Shown here in pieces: positions 1-11,149 of a stretch of DNA of 64,000 nucleotides; positions within the stretch are counted from its first letter, which is position 1, and the number at the start of each line of letters is the position of its first letter. Source of the stretch: Limanda limanda (lineage: Eukaryota; Chordata; Actinopteri; Pleuronectiformes; Pleuronectidae); contig NC_083646.1 in assembly GCF_963576545.1 (NCBI RefSeq), positions 9,577,491-9,641,490 of the forward strand. Reading direction: 5' to 3'. Position numbers and translations under genes: made by a program. A model generated the notes under the pieces. It was not told the DNA's origin and did not search any database. It worked only from the letters and a program-made list of their open reading frames with translations.

Positions 1-80
1 ACAGACAACACCACCATGTGGTTTAAACAGGCTTAACAACTCTCAAGCTCCAACCAAACAAATATCTTCTTTTTCTGCAG

Positions 81-1534
81 CAATTATATGGTGGCCCTAT
101 AGCACTGGACGGAGAATATTACGATATTTTCCTCAACTACTCCAACGACAATAACAGCTGTTGCGAGGGGGGTGACGTGTGCGACCTGAACGAGGGCAGG
201 AACTTCGAGGCAGTGTTCATCCCAGTTCTGTACTCTGTGGCGTTTGTTGTGGGCATCCTGGGAAATGGAGTGCTGCTGGGAGTTCTGGCTCAGAGCAGGA
301 GGACCTGGAGTGTGACAGACACCTTCATCCTCCACCTGGGTGTGGCTGACGTCCTGCTGCTGGTGACGCTGCCCCTCTGGGTCGTGGAGGCCGCTCAACC
401 TGCTGGCTGGACCTTTGGTACTCCCCTCTGTAAGATCACTGGGGCTGTTTTCACGGTAAGAGATTTGCAACAGGAAAGATGCACTGAAACTACCTGCATT
501 ACGGAAAAGCTTTAATTGTACAAATTGTAGTTTTCTCTACACTAGAATGGGCCCTTTAGATTTAAATAGTTTATATTTACATCCTCTCTACGGAGGCCGC
601 CATGTTTTTTTACAGTAGCCCAAACTGGACAAACTAAACATCTTTTGAGATTTTATGATAACTGAAGGCTACCACATGTTCTCTTTCATGCTTGGAAGGG
701 GAGGGTGAGGGGAAGTTCAGCTGCAACATGCAATCTAACCACTTGATGTCATTAAATTCTACACACATTGATCTTGGCTGATTTCGTTTCCCTCAGTTCA
801 ACTTCTACTGTGGGATCTTTCTGCTGGCCTGCATCAGTATGGACCGCTACCTGTCCATCGTTCACGCCACACAGATGTACTCCCGTAGAAAGCCCTGGGT
901 GGTTCATGCCAGCTGCTTTGCTGTGTGGAACTTCTCCTTGCTCCTCTCCATCCCTGACTGGATCTTCTTGGAGGCTGTTTATGATGACCGACGAAACAGA
1001 AAAGAGTGCATTCCCAACTACTACAAGTTTGACTCTGATTCAGTAGGCGACTGGCGACTGGCATCTCGCCTGCTCTACCACATGGTGGGCTTCCTGCTCC
1101 CCTCGGCGATCCTGATCTTCTGCTACTCCTGCATCCTGGCGCGGCTGCGTTCCGGCTCCCAGGGCATCCAAAAGCAGAAGGCCTTTAGGGTCATTGTAGC
1201 CGTGGTGGTGGTTTTCTTTGTCTGCTGGACGCCCTACAACATCACGCTCATGGTGGACACACTTCATTCCGCCAACAGAAGCGATACCTGCGGGGTCAGG
1301 ACGTCTCTGGAGAAAGCAAAGACCATCACCTCCTCCGTGGGTTACCTCCACTGCAGCCTCAATCCCATCCTGTACGCCTTTGTGGGCGTGAAGTTCCGGC
1401 GTCAGCTCCTGAACATCCTGAGGTCTCTGGGCTGCAAGATAAAGAAAAGCTCCAAATTCCAGTCTGTCGTCAGCAGCAGGAGAAGCTCTTTTTGGTCGGA
1501 GTCTGCCGACACCTCCAACTCCATCGCTATCTGA
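81..1534 (+). CDS. cxcr3: CXC chemokine receptor 3 (CXCR3), 5' exon off the left edge
   Basis: This is a seven-transmembrane chemokine receptor that would bind CXCL9/10/11-type chemokines and signal through Gi on T cells, NK cells and macrophages. Exons are 81-455 and 797-1534, joined in phase 0 inside TM3. The frame is open back to a splice acceptor (ttctgcag, ending at 80), so a short first coding exon lies outside the window; 370 residues are visible. Seen: an acidic, Tyr-rich N-terminus with an SCC pair, the DRYLSIVHAT motif (842 on), CWTPYN in TM6, NPILYAF in TM7, and a Ser-rich tail (SSRRSSFWSES) that strongly resembles the CXCR3 C-terminus. Cysteines are present in the N-terminus and ECL3 and at the TM3/ECL2 sites. 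It is transcribed away from two minus-strand paralogues. Family assignment is secure; which teleost CXCR3 number it should carry is not. Confidence 0.9.
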
Positions 1535-1917
1535 GTGGGAAAGGCACCCCCATCTACAGTCATTTTAAAAAACCTGTGGAGTTTACAGACTCTCTTCAAC
1601 GACACAGATGTGGGCGATCCAGCGTGTTCCTGTACGTTTCCTATGATGCTTTACATGTATAAGGCTGTGCTTCCTTTCAACTCTCTGTTGTTCATAGTGC
1701 ATTAACAGCTGAACATTAACCTCATGGCCGCCATGCTGCGACTCAAGGTGCTTTTTAGAACATTTCCCTTTCCTCATTACTACGCATCATTTTACTATTA
1801 GTCAGCATATTATGTTAAACTGTGGAGAGTATGAATACTGTTTTTTACTTGGATTTTATATCATATTTTTTACAGTATATTTTACCATGTTTTTGTACAC
1901 ACAATATTCAAATATAA

Positions 1918-1923
1918 AATAAA
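1918..1923 (+). terminator. Polyadenylation signal of the cxcr3 gene
   Basis: A canonical AATAAA lies about 380 bases after the cxcr3 stop codon in an AT-rich stretch. It is the first good signal on the plus strand and probably ends the 3' UTR. Confidence 0.55.
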
Positions 1924-1929
1924 GATTTA

Positions 1930-4490
1930 TTAATCAAAGTGTGCTTCTAATATCAAAGTAAAGTAACATGGCACCAGAGGACAATTCAATATATTTCAAA
2001 TAAGTCAAATAAAAACCCATCAAACAGTGGATGCAGGTGTGTGTGATTGTCTCGTTTGTTATAGTGTAGACCTGTGTAGATGAATCCAGATGGTGGCACT
2101 ATAATGCCAGGATTTTTAATACTGTACATTCTGGAAAAACACACATTATACATCAGATGTTTTATATGTTTCAGACTGAACATCCAAATTTGCTTTCGGC
2201 AGATAACCTACTTAGGTATGGAGAAGGCTAACTATTATTTAATTTACAGAAATAAACTAACTCGAATGAATAAACTGGGACTTTAGAATGACTCTTAAAA
2301 AATGAAACGTAATAGTTTAGTTATATGGTCTGAACGGGTCATTCCACAGCAATCTGAGTGAGTACAAATGACACATTACTGATGGGAACTTTCCTATTAA
2401 CTGAGACCTTTGCTCCCAATCTTTAAAAGCTTCAGTCAAACTATATTTAGACAGAAGGAAACGGGTCCCGTCAAGATGTCAGGTTTATATACATTTGTGT
2501 GTAACTAGTTTTTGTTTTATTGTATAACCTCAACACCTTTCAGTTTGCGTTTTGCCTGGGAAAGTTACTGCAGTCATTGTGTTGCTTTCAACTGACTTCT
2601 GCATGATTTTCTCCTACAGCATGGTTACAGATGTTTATGGATAATAAATGAGACGGCAGAGAGATGAGAGGGAGGTTTACAACGTCCCTTTTTATTGCCC
2701 GTAGGTGTACCTAGCACATATATGAAAATGGTAATATATATTTAAATGCAGCTATTTTAGTGGACGTATCTTTCACCTCATTGACAGGAAATTGAACCAG
2801 AAACAAGAAGCCGTCGCACATCCTGAAAACGTGTGGTTTCATCGGAAAGGTACCAAGAATTACATCAAGAGTTTAGAGGAAATGTCCTCTGACTCTGGGG
2901 TGAGTGTTTCCATTTCAACTAAAAAGCATGATAGCTATAAAAAAGAACTACCTCTGCTTTCCCTCACAATATGTCTTATCGATAATTTGCATGAGAGGCA
3001 GATATTCGGACTGCAGTAGGATATTGGTGTTGGAAACATAGCAACAACCAGTCTGTGAGCAGGTTAAACACTTAAGTCATGAAGCTGAAACACTACCGGC
3101 CCTCTCACTTTAGGAGATATTGAGTTTGGCTTCAGCCCAGTCAGACACCTCTAGTTATGTGTGCTGTCAACAAGTTGTTATCTTAACTTTTGTATGTTGA
3201 GCAATGTACCAGGGTTTTTTAAGGGGGGGGGGGGGGGGGGGAACAAAAAGGGTTTTGTTTTAATGCTGATAACAGGTTTATTACTTGTTAACAAATAGCC
3301 CCTTGCCTCTATCACAGTTAAGATATAAGCTCCAAGGGAAACAGGAAATAACACAACTGTTGCAGGGCCTGCGGCTATTATACTATGAATGTGACACGTT
3401 GCTGCTGCTGCTACTGTCGAGCAGCATTTCACAGATCAGATTGCATTCTTCATATGAGGCGTCGGCTCGAGATGAACTCCAACACCTTTCAAGCTACAGC
3501 AGAAAGAGGAAGGACAGTAGGAAGACTGGGGGAGAGGAAACGGCTTCTTTCATTATGAAATGAATGTACAGAAAAAAAAAAAACCACCAAATTGAAAGTC
3601 ATTTTTATTGCATGTAACATTTACATGTGTTTATATAGTATTATTTTTGTCTTGAGACCAGAAATCAGGCCGGCTCGCAGGCTTTAACCTGCAAAGCAGC
3701 ATGGTGGTAAAATGTGTGTTGTGTTGGAATCTTCAAGATACGAGTTTAACTCCTCTTCTTCACTCTGTTTACTCACCACATTCAACTGCTCTCACAGACA
3801 GAGCACGCCACAGTGTTCTCTCTCCACCCTCCTTTGTCTCACTCTGTCACCTGACTAATGACATCAGCACCAGTTCATGTAATCCTGTGTCCCACAGATC
3901 ACACACATCCATGCTGCAACTCAAAGTAAAAAACAACGGCCGTGCCTGGGATCCGCTGAAGGAAATTCCCCCGCTGCATCATGACAAAAAACAGAAATCC
4001 ACACACTGGTTGCGCAATCGTGGAATCCACACAGTCTTTACTGCTGTATGCAGACAACATGTAAAATGATTCATACAGTAACACTGGCAAAAATAAGAGC
4101 TTATGTTCCCAAGAGCTTCAGTGATAATGGCATCAGCTTTATGATGATTGTTTAACATCTGAGAAATGTTCACTGACATTATATATAAAAAATCTGAAAT
4201 ATAATAATAATAATAATACACAATTAAAAAATATATTCCTACATTTAAATCAAATTAATGATTTAGGGTGACAAGCTGCAGTTGTTTAACGGTGATTATG
4301 AAATAAAAGTTCAACACCATGATGTGGCTCTGAAACCTTCACAGTTAAAGTGCAACATGTATAAATATCTATTTCTCAACATTGCTCACAATATAGTCCC
4401 CGAACAACTCAGACCCATAACATGACTTCATGTTAAATTTCTCTAGCAATGAAACATTATTCATCTCTGAGTCACAAGGGGCTTTTATTG
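1930..4490. other. Intergenic region between cxcr3 and its minus-strand paralogue
   Basis: No coding region is supported here. The open frames are short, lack splice context and resemble no family I know. A run of 19 G lies at 3223-3241 and a short ATA/TAA tract near 4200. The region separates two convergently transcribed receptor genes, so it should contain both 3' UTRs. Confidence 0.5.
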
Positions 4491-4499
4491 GTCTGTTTG

Positions 4500-5899
4500 T
4501 CAGCACTGAGGCGACGGCACCTGTTGCTCGACACTTGTCATCGGTTTTATCTCCTGCACCTCCTGACTCTGGTCGGGCCGAGCTTCTTCGCCCACACCCA
4601 GCTCGCACAGTGACCCTTTAGGTTCATCCGTAGCACATGTCAGTAAGGCCACGGCCCGTTTCCTGAAGTTATCACACAGGCCGAAATAGAGCAGAGGCCT
4701 GAGGCAGGCGTGAACGCAGCCCAGAGCCGCTGTGACCATCAGAGCTGTTTTCAGAGAACCTTCTCCAGAAGAACCATCCTGAGGTTCCTTAGAACCGTTC
4801 CTGAAGGTGTCCACAATGAGCGTGATGTTGTACGGCACCCAGCAGAGAAAGAAGACCCCCACCAGGAGCAGGAGGACCATGATGTCAGTCGGCTTTTGGG
4901 AGCTTTTCGGTCTCTGCTGCAGCCGGAGCAGGATACGAACGCAGCAGAAGATCAGGACGGCTGCAGGCAGCAGGAGGCCCAGTGTGTGGTGGCGCAGGCG
5001 TGACAACAGTCGCCAGTCAGTTTCTGACTGAGAGTAGTCGCTACGACAAACATCTCCTTTTTCATCATTCGCAGCTGTTAGAAAAATCCAGTCGGGTATG
5101 GTCAGGATCAGGGAGATGAACCAGGCGACTAGGCAGCTGAGATGAGCCCTGGCAGGTCTGTTGTGGGTGAACAGCTGCTTGTTGTGGACGATGGACAGGC
5201 AGCGGTCGACACTGATGCACGCCAGCAGAAAGATCCCGCAGTAGAAGTTGATCTAAGAAAAAGATAGAGGGAAAATGAACACAGTGATCTAATGTAACAC
5301 AGAAACGTCCGGCCATAACCTTTCACTCTTCTACTCTGACCCCCCCCCCCTCCTCTTGCCTTTTCCCAGAACCGAGAGGAGGAATGTGGATGTCACTAGG
5401 GGTGGACACATTGCTAAATATAAGGAACTGTGTCTGCCAAGTCGATTTAACAGGAAATAATGGCCTACAGTCAAAAAAGAAATGTGTCCAACTCAGCTTC
5501 ACCCAAAAAGATTTCACTTTCAGTCCATTCCAAATCTACACACCACCCTGTACTTACATTAAAAACAGCTCCACTGATCTTGCACAGCTCAGTCCCAAAG
5601 CGCCACCCGTGTTCAGCGGCCTGTACGGCCCTGAGGGGCAGCGTGGCCAGCAGCAGGGCGTCTGAGACTCCCAGGTGGAGGATGAAGATGTCTGATATGG
5701 TCCAAGATTTTCTCTTCTGCGTGAGAATAACCAGGAGCAGCACGTTCCCAAGTTGACCTACAACCATCACGGCGGAGTACAGCAGCGGGATCAACACGGC
5801 CCGGCTGCCCTCCGATTCGTCGTCTGGCTTATACTCATAGTCCTTATCATAATCGTAGGTCCCGTTCTGGCCCAGAAATCCACCAAGATCCACGTCCAT
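4500..5899 (-). CDS. CXCR3 paralogue with altered DRY and NPxxY motifs (atypical-receptor-like)
   Basis: A CXCR3-family seven-transmembrane receptor in two exons, 5899-5558 and 5252-4500, joined in phase 0 at the same TM3 position as the neighbouring cxcr3; 364 residues from the ATG used. The frame also stays open upstream to an acceptor at 5912, where the exon would start with Gln as in both paralogues, so the true start may lie in a short unlocated upstream exon. Kept: CWVPYN in TM6, the TM3-ECL2 cysteines, and a Tyr/Asp-rich N-terminus (YDYDKDYEY). Altered: DRY is DRC (5207-5199), and the Asn of NPxxY is Arg (RPLLY, 4700 on). The N-terminal and ECL3 cysteines are both absent. G-protein coupling is probably weakened. 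By analogy with the reported zebrafish Cxcr3.3 scavenger I infer a decoy role. Splice sites and frame are intact, so I do not call it a pseudogene. Confidence 0.82.
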
Positions 5900-6289
5900 G
5901 TTCTTCTTCTGCTGTGGAGGGAAAACGGGTCAAACAAAGAGAGGAATCACTCAAACTGCAGCGCTTCAGAGGCTTTAGGTGTAAGAAAGATCAGCTCGTT
6001 CCCTGCTCTCTCTCTGTCTCTGTGTTTGTGTGTGTGTATCATCAGCTTAAGTGAAGTCTGTAAAATCTCTCCCCGGAAAGTCCGGCTGACGCTTTCTAAA
6101 CATGAGCTCACAACTCACACGTAAATCACATGGTGCACAGTCACTGGATGAAGCAACTGTGGGGTGGATTCAAAACAGAAAGCAAATTTCCCCCTTATCA
6201 CTCTCTCACACACACACACAAACTTTGTATTAAATTTAAGTCACACCTTGCCACTAACCATAAGCAAGACCTCAGGAGATATACGTCTT

Positions 6290-6456
<167 letters not shown>

Positions 6457-6970
6457 CCTTAATAGGACATTGCATTGACTTCCCTTCAATGTGGACAGAC
6501 TAACCAAAACTATCGAGTACACACATACAAACACACACACAAACACACACACACACACACGCAGAGTATAAAGCTATTTTACGTACAGTGACAGTGAGTT
6601 TTTTCCTAAGACCTAAGATAAGACAAATTTCTAATAAACAAAATACTTGTTACATCAGGAAGCAGTTTCGAAACGGAGACAGGAAACCGAAAGAGATCAA
6701 GAAAAGGTTTAAACAGGTAAAATCTCAAACCTGGAGATGTGACCCGAGCTGCAGAGCGACCGACGAGAAGTGATCAGAGGACAGAGGGGGGGGGGCGAGA
6801 GGTCAAGACTCCCTCGCTGTTTCCAAACTCCTGCAACTTTCGTTTCCTGCAGCCGGACAACGCACAACGAGCTTCCGCCTTGTTTACACCACTTCTCCCG
6901 GAGGTGTGAGCGTGTTTCTGTTTGTGCAAGAGCGGAGGTGGGAGGCGTCCACAGAAAGAAGAAGGAGAAC

Positions 6971-7065
6971 AACCCTGCAGGGGAACCCGAGGGAACCTGG
7001 AGGGAACCTGGAGGAACCTGAGGGAACCTGGAGGAACCCTGAGGAACCTGAGGGAACCTGAGGAG
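6971..7065. repeat. GGAACCTG-type minisatellite
   Basis: About nine imperfect units of roughly 10-11 bases (GGAACCTGAGG and variants) in tandem. The overlapping open frames on both strands (Pro/Ser-rich or Glu/Gly-rich) come from the repeat and are not genes. Confidence 0.85.
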
Positions 7066-9224
7066 CAGATGATGGATGAAATGATGCTCACCACCCGGTC
7101 TTCTGTTGGTTCGAGTCTGTGGCAACGTGCACTTCGGTCACTCCGCTCACAAGCTGCCACCTCTGCACAACACCACTCAATCACCGCGTTTTTCAAAATA
7201 AAACTCGTAGTCCAATTCACCGAGGCTTGAAATGGAAATCTTGTAAGAAAAGCCTGGGGAAACTATGAGATTATTTGGTTTACAGTCAAACGCAAAGAAA
7301 ATAATAAAATGGCGCAGCCCCCATTGTCTATGCTCACAGGGAAGTACACTGGTGGTTTATTTTGAAGGCTTTATTACTGTACTTCCGCTTTCTCATTTTT
7401 TCTGACTTGACGCAACTGGACACAAAGCAGTCAAACAATGAGCCGCAACGAGAGCCACTGTCCACTGGGTGGCGCTGCTGTACCCATGTTTCAATAGATA
7501 GAACACTAGGATTGGTCCAACCTGCAATTCTTTGTGGACAGTCAAACCAAAATACCTAATAACAAAAATACTAATAATACTAATAATTATATTAAAACTA
7601 CTACCACTACTAATGATAATAATAAGTCAATAAAATCAGCTCAAGTTTTTTCCATCGTGTACAAAGAAATGTAAGTAAGAATCATGTAAGTAAGAAAACT
7701 AGGCCTACTACATTTAGTCAGGTTCCATATTGAGGGGACTTACTTTACCTTTTCCACCTCTTCATTAATTTGAAAGTTTTTGACTCATATAAGAGACTCA
7801 TAAAATACACTGATTGATGCATTGATAAAGTGACACTTTATAAAAATAAAAAGCAGTGTGAACCTATTTGCGGCCTCTTATCGTGTGTCATAAGTCAATG
7901 TGTTGAGTTGTGCGGTTTCCTCAGAGGAGATTTTTCTTATCTGAAACTCTCAAAAGATTTGTTTGTAAGTAAGATCACAGAAAATCAACCAAAAAGATAT
8001 CACCAAACCTTTGTTGTGGGTTCAGATCGGGGAGCAGATGTAGGATTTTAAATAAAAAGAATTCTTTATCATTTGGAAAAAAAACCTGGCATATTTAGGG
8101 AACTGATATCTACGAGTATGTGACATTTTGTGCAACTTGACAGAATTTAAGGGAACTGTGGGGCCCGGTTGGAGGGATCTGCTCTGCTGAGGCCCAAAAA
8201 GGTCAAATCTTACAATAAACTGTTTTCACAATAAAGTATACATTTGTGAGAGAGAAAAGAGAAGTTAACACAATAGTCATGCGTCACTTACAACACTACA
8301 CACAGTAATACAATAGTACCCTATAGTAGAATCTCTTCTGAGTAGTGAGTTCTAACTTTTTATGTTTTGAGTATCATTTGTTGACAATATGTATGTATAA
8401 TTACTAATGGGGTATTTTTACATTGCTTTCTCACCACTTTTACTTAACTATGTAATATAGTTCTCTGTACAATTATGTATATTATGACATAATTATGATG
8501 TATAATACACTGTATTCAATACTCTCTGTCTGTAAACCCACGGAGAAACTACCATGAAATGTTGATGCGTACACACCTGACACTTTGTTTTTTATTACAA
8601 AATATTTATTATACAAATCTTTGTATACCTCACGAAGGATTTTGGTTTGTAATGTCACACATACAAAATATTTAAGTTATTTTGTCTTTGGAGCAAAGAC
8701 TAAGATCTTGAAACATGCGGCGGCAACTAGATGAATTTCAACACGTACAAATTACAAAACGATTTTCCCTGTTTTATCAGCTGCAAACTAAAGTAGATAC
8801 TGATGAGAAGAGAATCTGCTGAGGACGTGAGATACGAGTCAGACGACAGAAGCCACAGGCGCCAGCTTTAATGCTGAGCAAGCTTTTGTGTGAGTATGAA
8901 GAAATCTGGATATTTCACTGAATTTCACCAGTGGACACAAACGTTCTCACAACCATTGACAGTGTGGGATAAGACAGTCTGTTGTTCTCTTCGTCCCACT
9001 CTCACTTCATGATTTTACAACAGCATTCTTGGAAGCAAGAAGAAACAATATGTTGTAGCTGCACGTGGCAAAGAAATACATCACCGAAACTAAGGTGGTA
9101 GAGAAGTTGTAGGGCAGAAAGCTTTTAGCCCCTGAGAACATTTCAACAGCATATGTTTTTATTTAGTCCCTTTCATCAAATCCGTCACAGATCTCCCTCT
9201 TTCTTATGGTCTCTCTAACCAGTG

Positions 9225-11149
9225 TCACACCATGACAGAGATGGAGGTGTTTTCACTTTCTGCTGAGCTAAACGAGCCCCTGGGCCTCCTCGGCTTCCAT
9301 TCCTTCATCCCCAGAAGGCCTCTCGGTCCCAGCAGCCCCTTGAACATCCTAACCAGCTCCCTCCTGAACTTCACCCCCACAAAGCCGTACAGCAGAGGGT
9401 TGAGGGCGCAGTGCGACAGACCCAGACTCTCAGTGATCAGAGTCCCAATGTCCACAACGCGGCCGAACTGGCAGCCTCCGGCCACCAGCCCCAGCTTGTG
9501 CAGACTGTCCGCCAGCTGGAAGCAGTTGTACGGTGCCCAGCAGATGAGGAACACAGACACCAGGGAGATGATGAGGCGGAGGGACTTGCGCCTCTGGCGG
9601 CGAGTGGCATTGCACAGGGACCTGAAGATGCGGATGTAGCAGTAGAGCATGACCAGCAGGGGGAGCCCGAAGCCAAGAACCACACTGAGCAGCTGCAGCC
9701 CCACCTGCCACTGTGTGGAGTTATCTTCAAACCACAAATGACACAGGAGCACACTCTGCTGGCCCGAGGTGTTCACACTCATCACCTGTTTAAAAATAAT
9801 GTCCACCCCACTCAGGCCCAGGCAGACCACCCAGATGAGGGCGCATACAACTTGGGCATGTAAGGTGTTGCGCCTCCAGCCGGAGCTGACTGCATGCACG
9901 ATGGACAGGTAGCGGTCGAAGCTGATGCAGGCCAGGAAGAGGATGCCACTGTATCGGTTCAGTGAGAAGAGGGCGCCGGAGATCTTGCATGCTGCCAAAC
10001 CAAACACCCACTGGTGAGCCCACTGCACAGCGAACATGGGCAGGGTGAAGGCCAGCAGGAGGTCCGAGATGGCCAGGTGAAGGAGGAAGGTGTCGGTCAG
10101 AGAGAAGGCGCAGGCGCCGCCGCTCTGTGATTTTCGGTAGCGTCGGATCACACACAGCACCAGCACGTTGCCCACGACAGCCAGGAGGAACACCAGGGTG
10201 TACACCACGGGGGAGTACCTCTGTGCAAACCCGTAGATGTCCCCCTGCAAGCATGGAGCCGCACGGGCCCTGCTCGTGTCAGAGGACGAGATGTTATCGT
10301 CCTCATATTCCTCATAGTCCTGCTGACAGGAGAGAGAGAGACAGTCTCAGACTCGGAGGAGATTGTTCAAGAAAAGCTCACTGTTAAGTTCATTTACTTT
10401 AGCCTCGATGAGGGCTCCTTTAACATGAAGGTCACATAGAACCAATCATAAAGCAACATGAAGATAATTCATGTATAAATATAAATTGATGAACTGTCCT
10501 AACACATCTGGTAAATAACAGAGTCTACAATCTGTCAACTAGAGAGAGAAGAAACTACCAAAAGTAGTGTTTAACGTTTTCCTACAAAAGGAAAAAGTCT
10601 GAAGCACTGTGAATTGTAATAAAGGTATTGACAGTAATAGTAGTATTTGTGGGCAGGCACATTGTATATCTAAGTAATTGTAATCCTAATCCAGGATGAG
10701 ATGCCATCCTGGTGAGATGTGATGATGCACTGGATGGTGGCAGCTGATCCTGGACTTTTATTTTCAACAAGACTGCTTGATAAACAATATGTCTACTCAG
10801 ACACTCTGACAATAACGCCTCAATTCATTTACTTTCCATTGTGTTACAAACTGTTTATTCTAATCAACGTTGTAATACTTTTATTTTTGCTTATTTTCTT
10901 AATTACACGTGTCATCTATTGCACTCCTGTCCGTCCGGGGAGAGGGATCCCTCACATGTGGCTCTCTCTGAGGTTTCTCCCTTACTCACTATGAGGGTTG
11001 AGAACAGAGGATGTCTCACCTTCTTGAGCCCTATGAGATAAATTGTGATTTGGGAATATGAGCTATACCTATAAAATTTGATTACTTTGATTGGTTGGTA
11101 TTCTTGTACTCACCCAGTAATCGTCTGTGGTTGGTGTGATCGGATCCAT
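9225..11149 (-). CDS. CXCR3-related CXC chemokine receptor, conventional motifs
   Basis: Third chemokine receptor of the array. Coding exon 1 is 11149-11114 (MDPITPTTDDYW) and exon 2 is 10322-9225, joined in phase 0; 377 residues. The second exon again begins with Gln, as in the two neighbours, but there is no intron within TM3. Seen: an acidic, Tyr-rich N-terminus (DYEEYEDD), cysteines in the N-terminus and ECL3, an intact DRYLSIVHA, CWAPYN, NPLLYGFVGVKFRREL, and a Ser-rich acidic tail (SFSSAESENTS) suited to GRK phosphorylation. TM2-TM3 (VQWVFG, CKISGALF) and TM5 (LPLLVMLYCY) point to CXCR3; parts of TM7 and the tail also recall CXCR5. I call it a CXCR3-family paralogue without a number. 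Role: Gi-coupled leukocyte chemotaxis. Confidence 0.85.
10920..11096. repeat. Teleost dispersed repeat, 3' portion
   Basis: The segment running through the ggctctctctgaggtttctcc motif to a tail resembling gctatac(c)tataaaatttgatt closely matches the 3' end of a very common fish interspersed repeat. I do not recall the family name. It sits in intron 1 of the third chemokine receptor and may extend left toward 10680. Confidence 0.55.

Noticed and set aside
6709..7230. Overlapping open frames of 100-148 codons on both strands
   Set aside because: They run through the GGAACCTG minisatellite, show no domain and no splice context. A phase-compatible donor near 7097 (ccgggtg then gtgagc) could end a leader exon of the atypical CXCR3, but no in-frame ATG precedes it.
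9232..9863. Plus-strand open frames opposite the third chemokine receptor
   Set aside because: They are antisense shadows of a clear receptor reading frame and match no family.
9225..11149. Calling the third receptor CXCR5
   Set aside because: The tail and part of TM7 recall CXCR5, but TM2-TM3, TM5 and the array context favour CXCR3.
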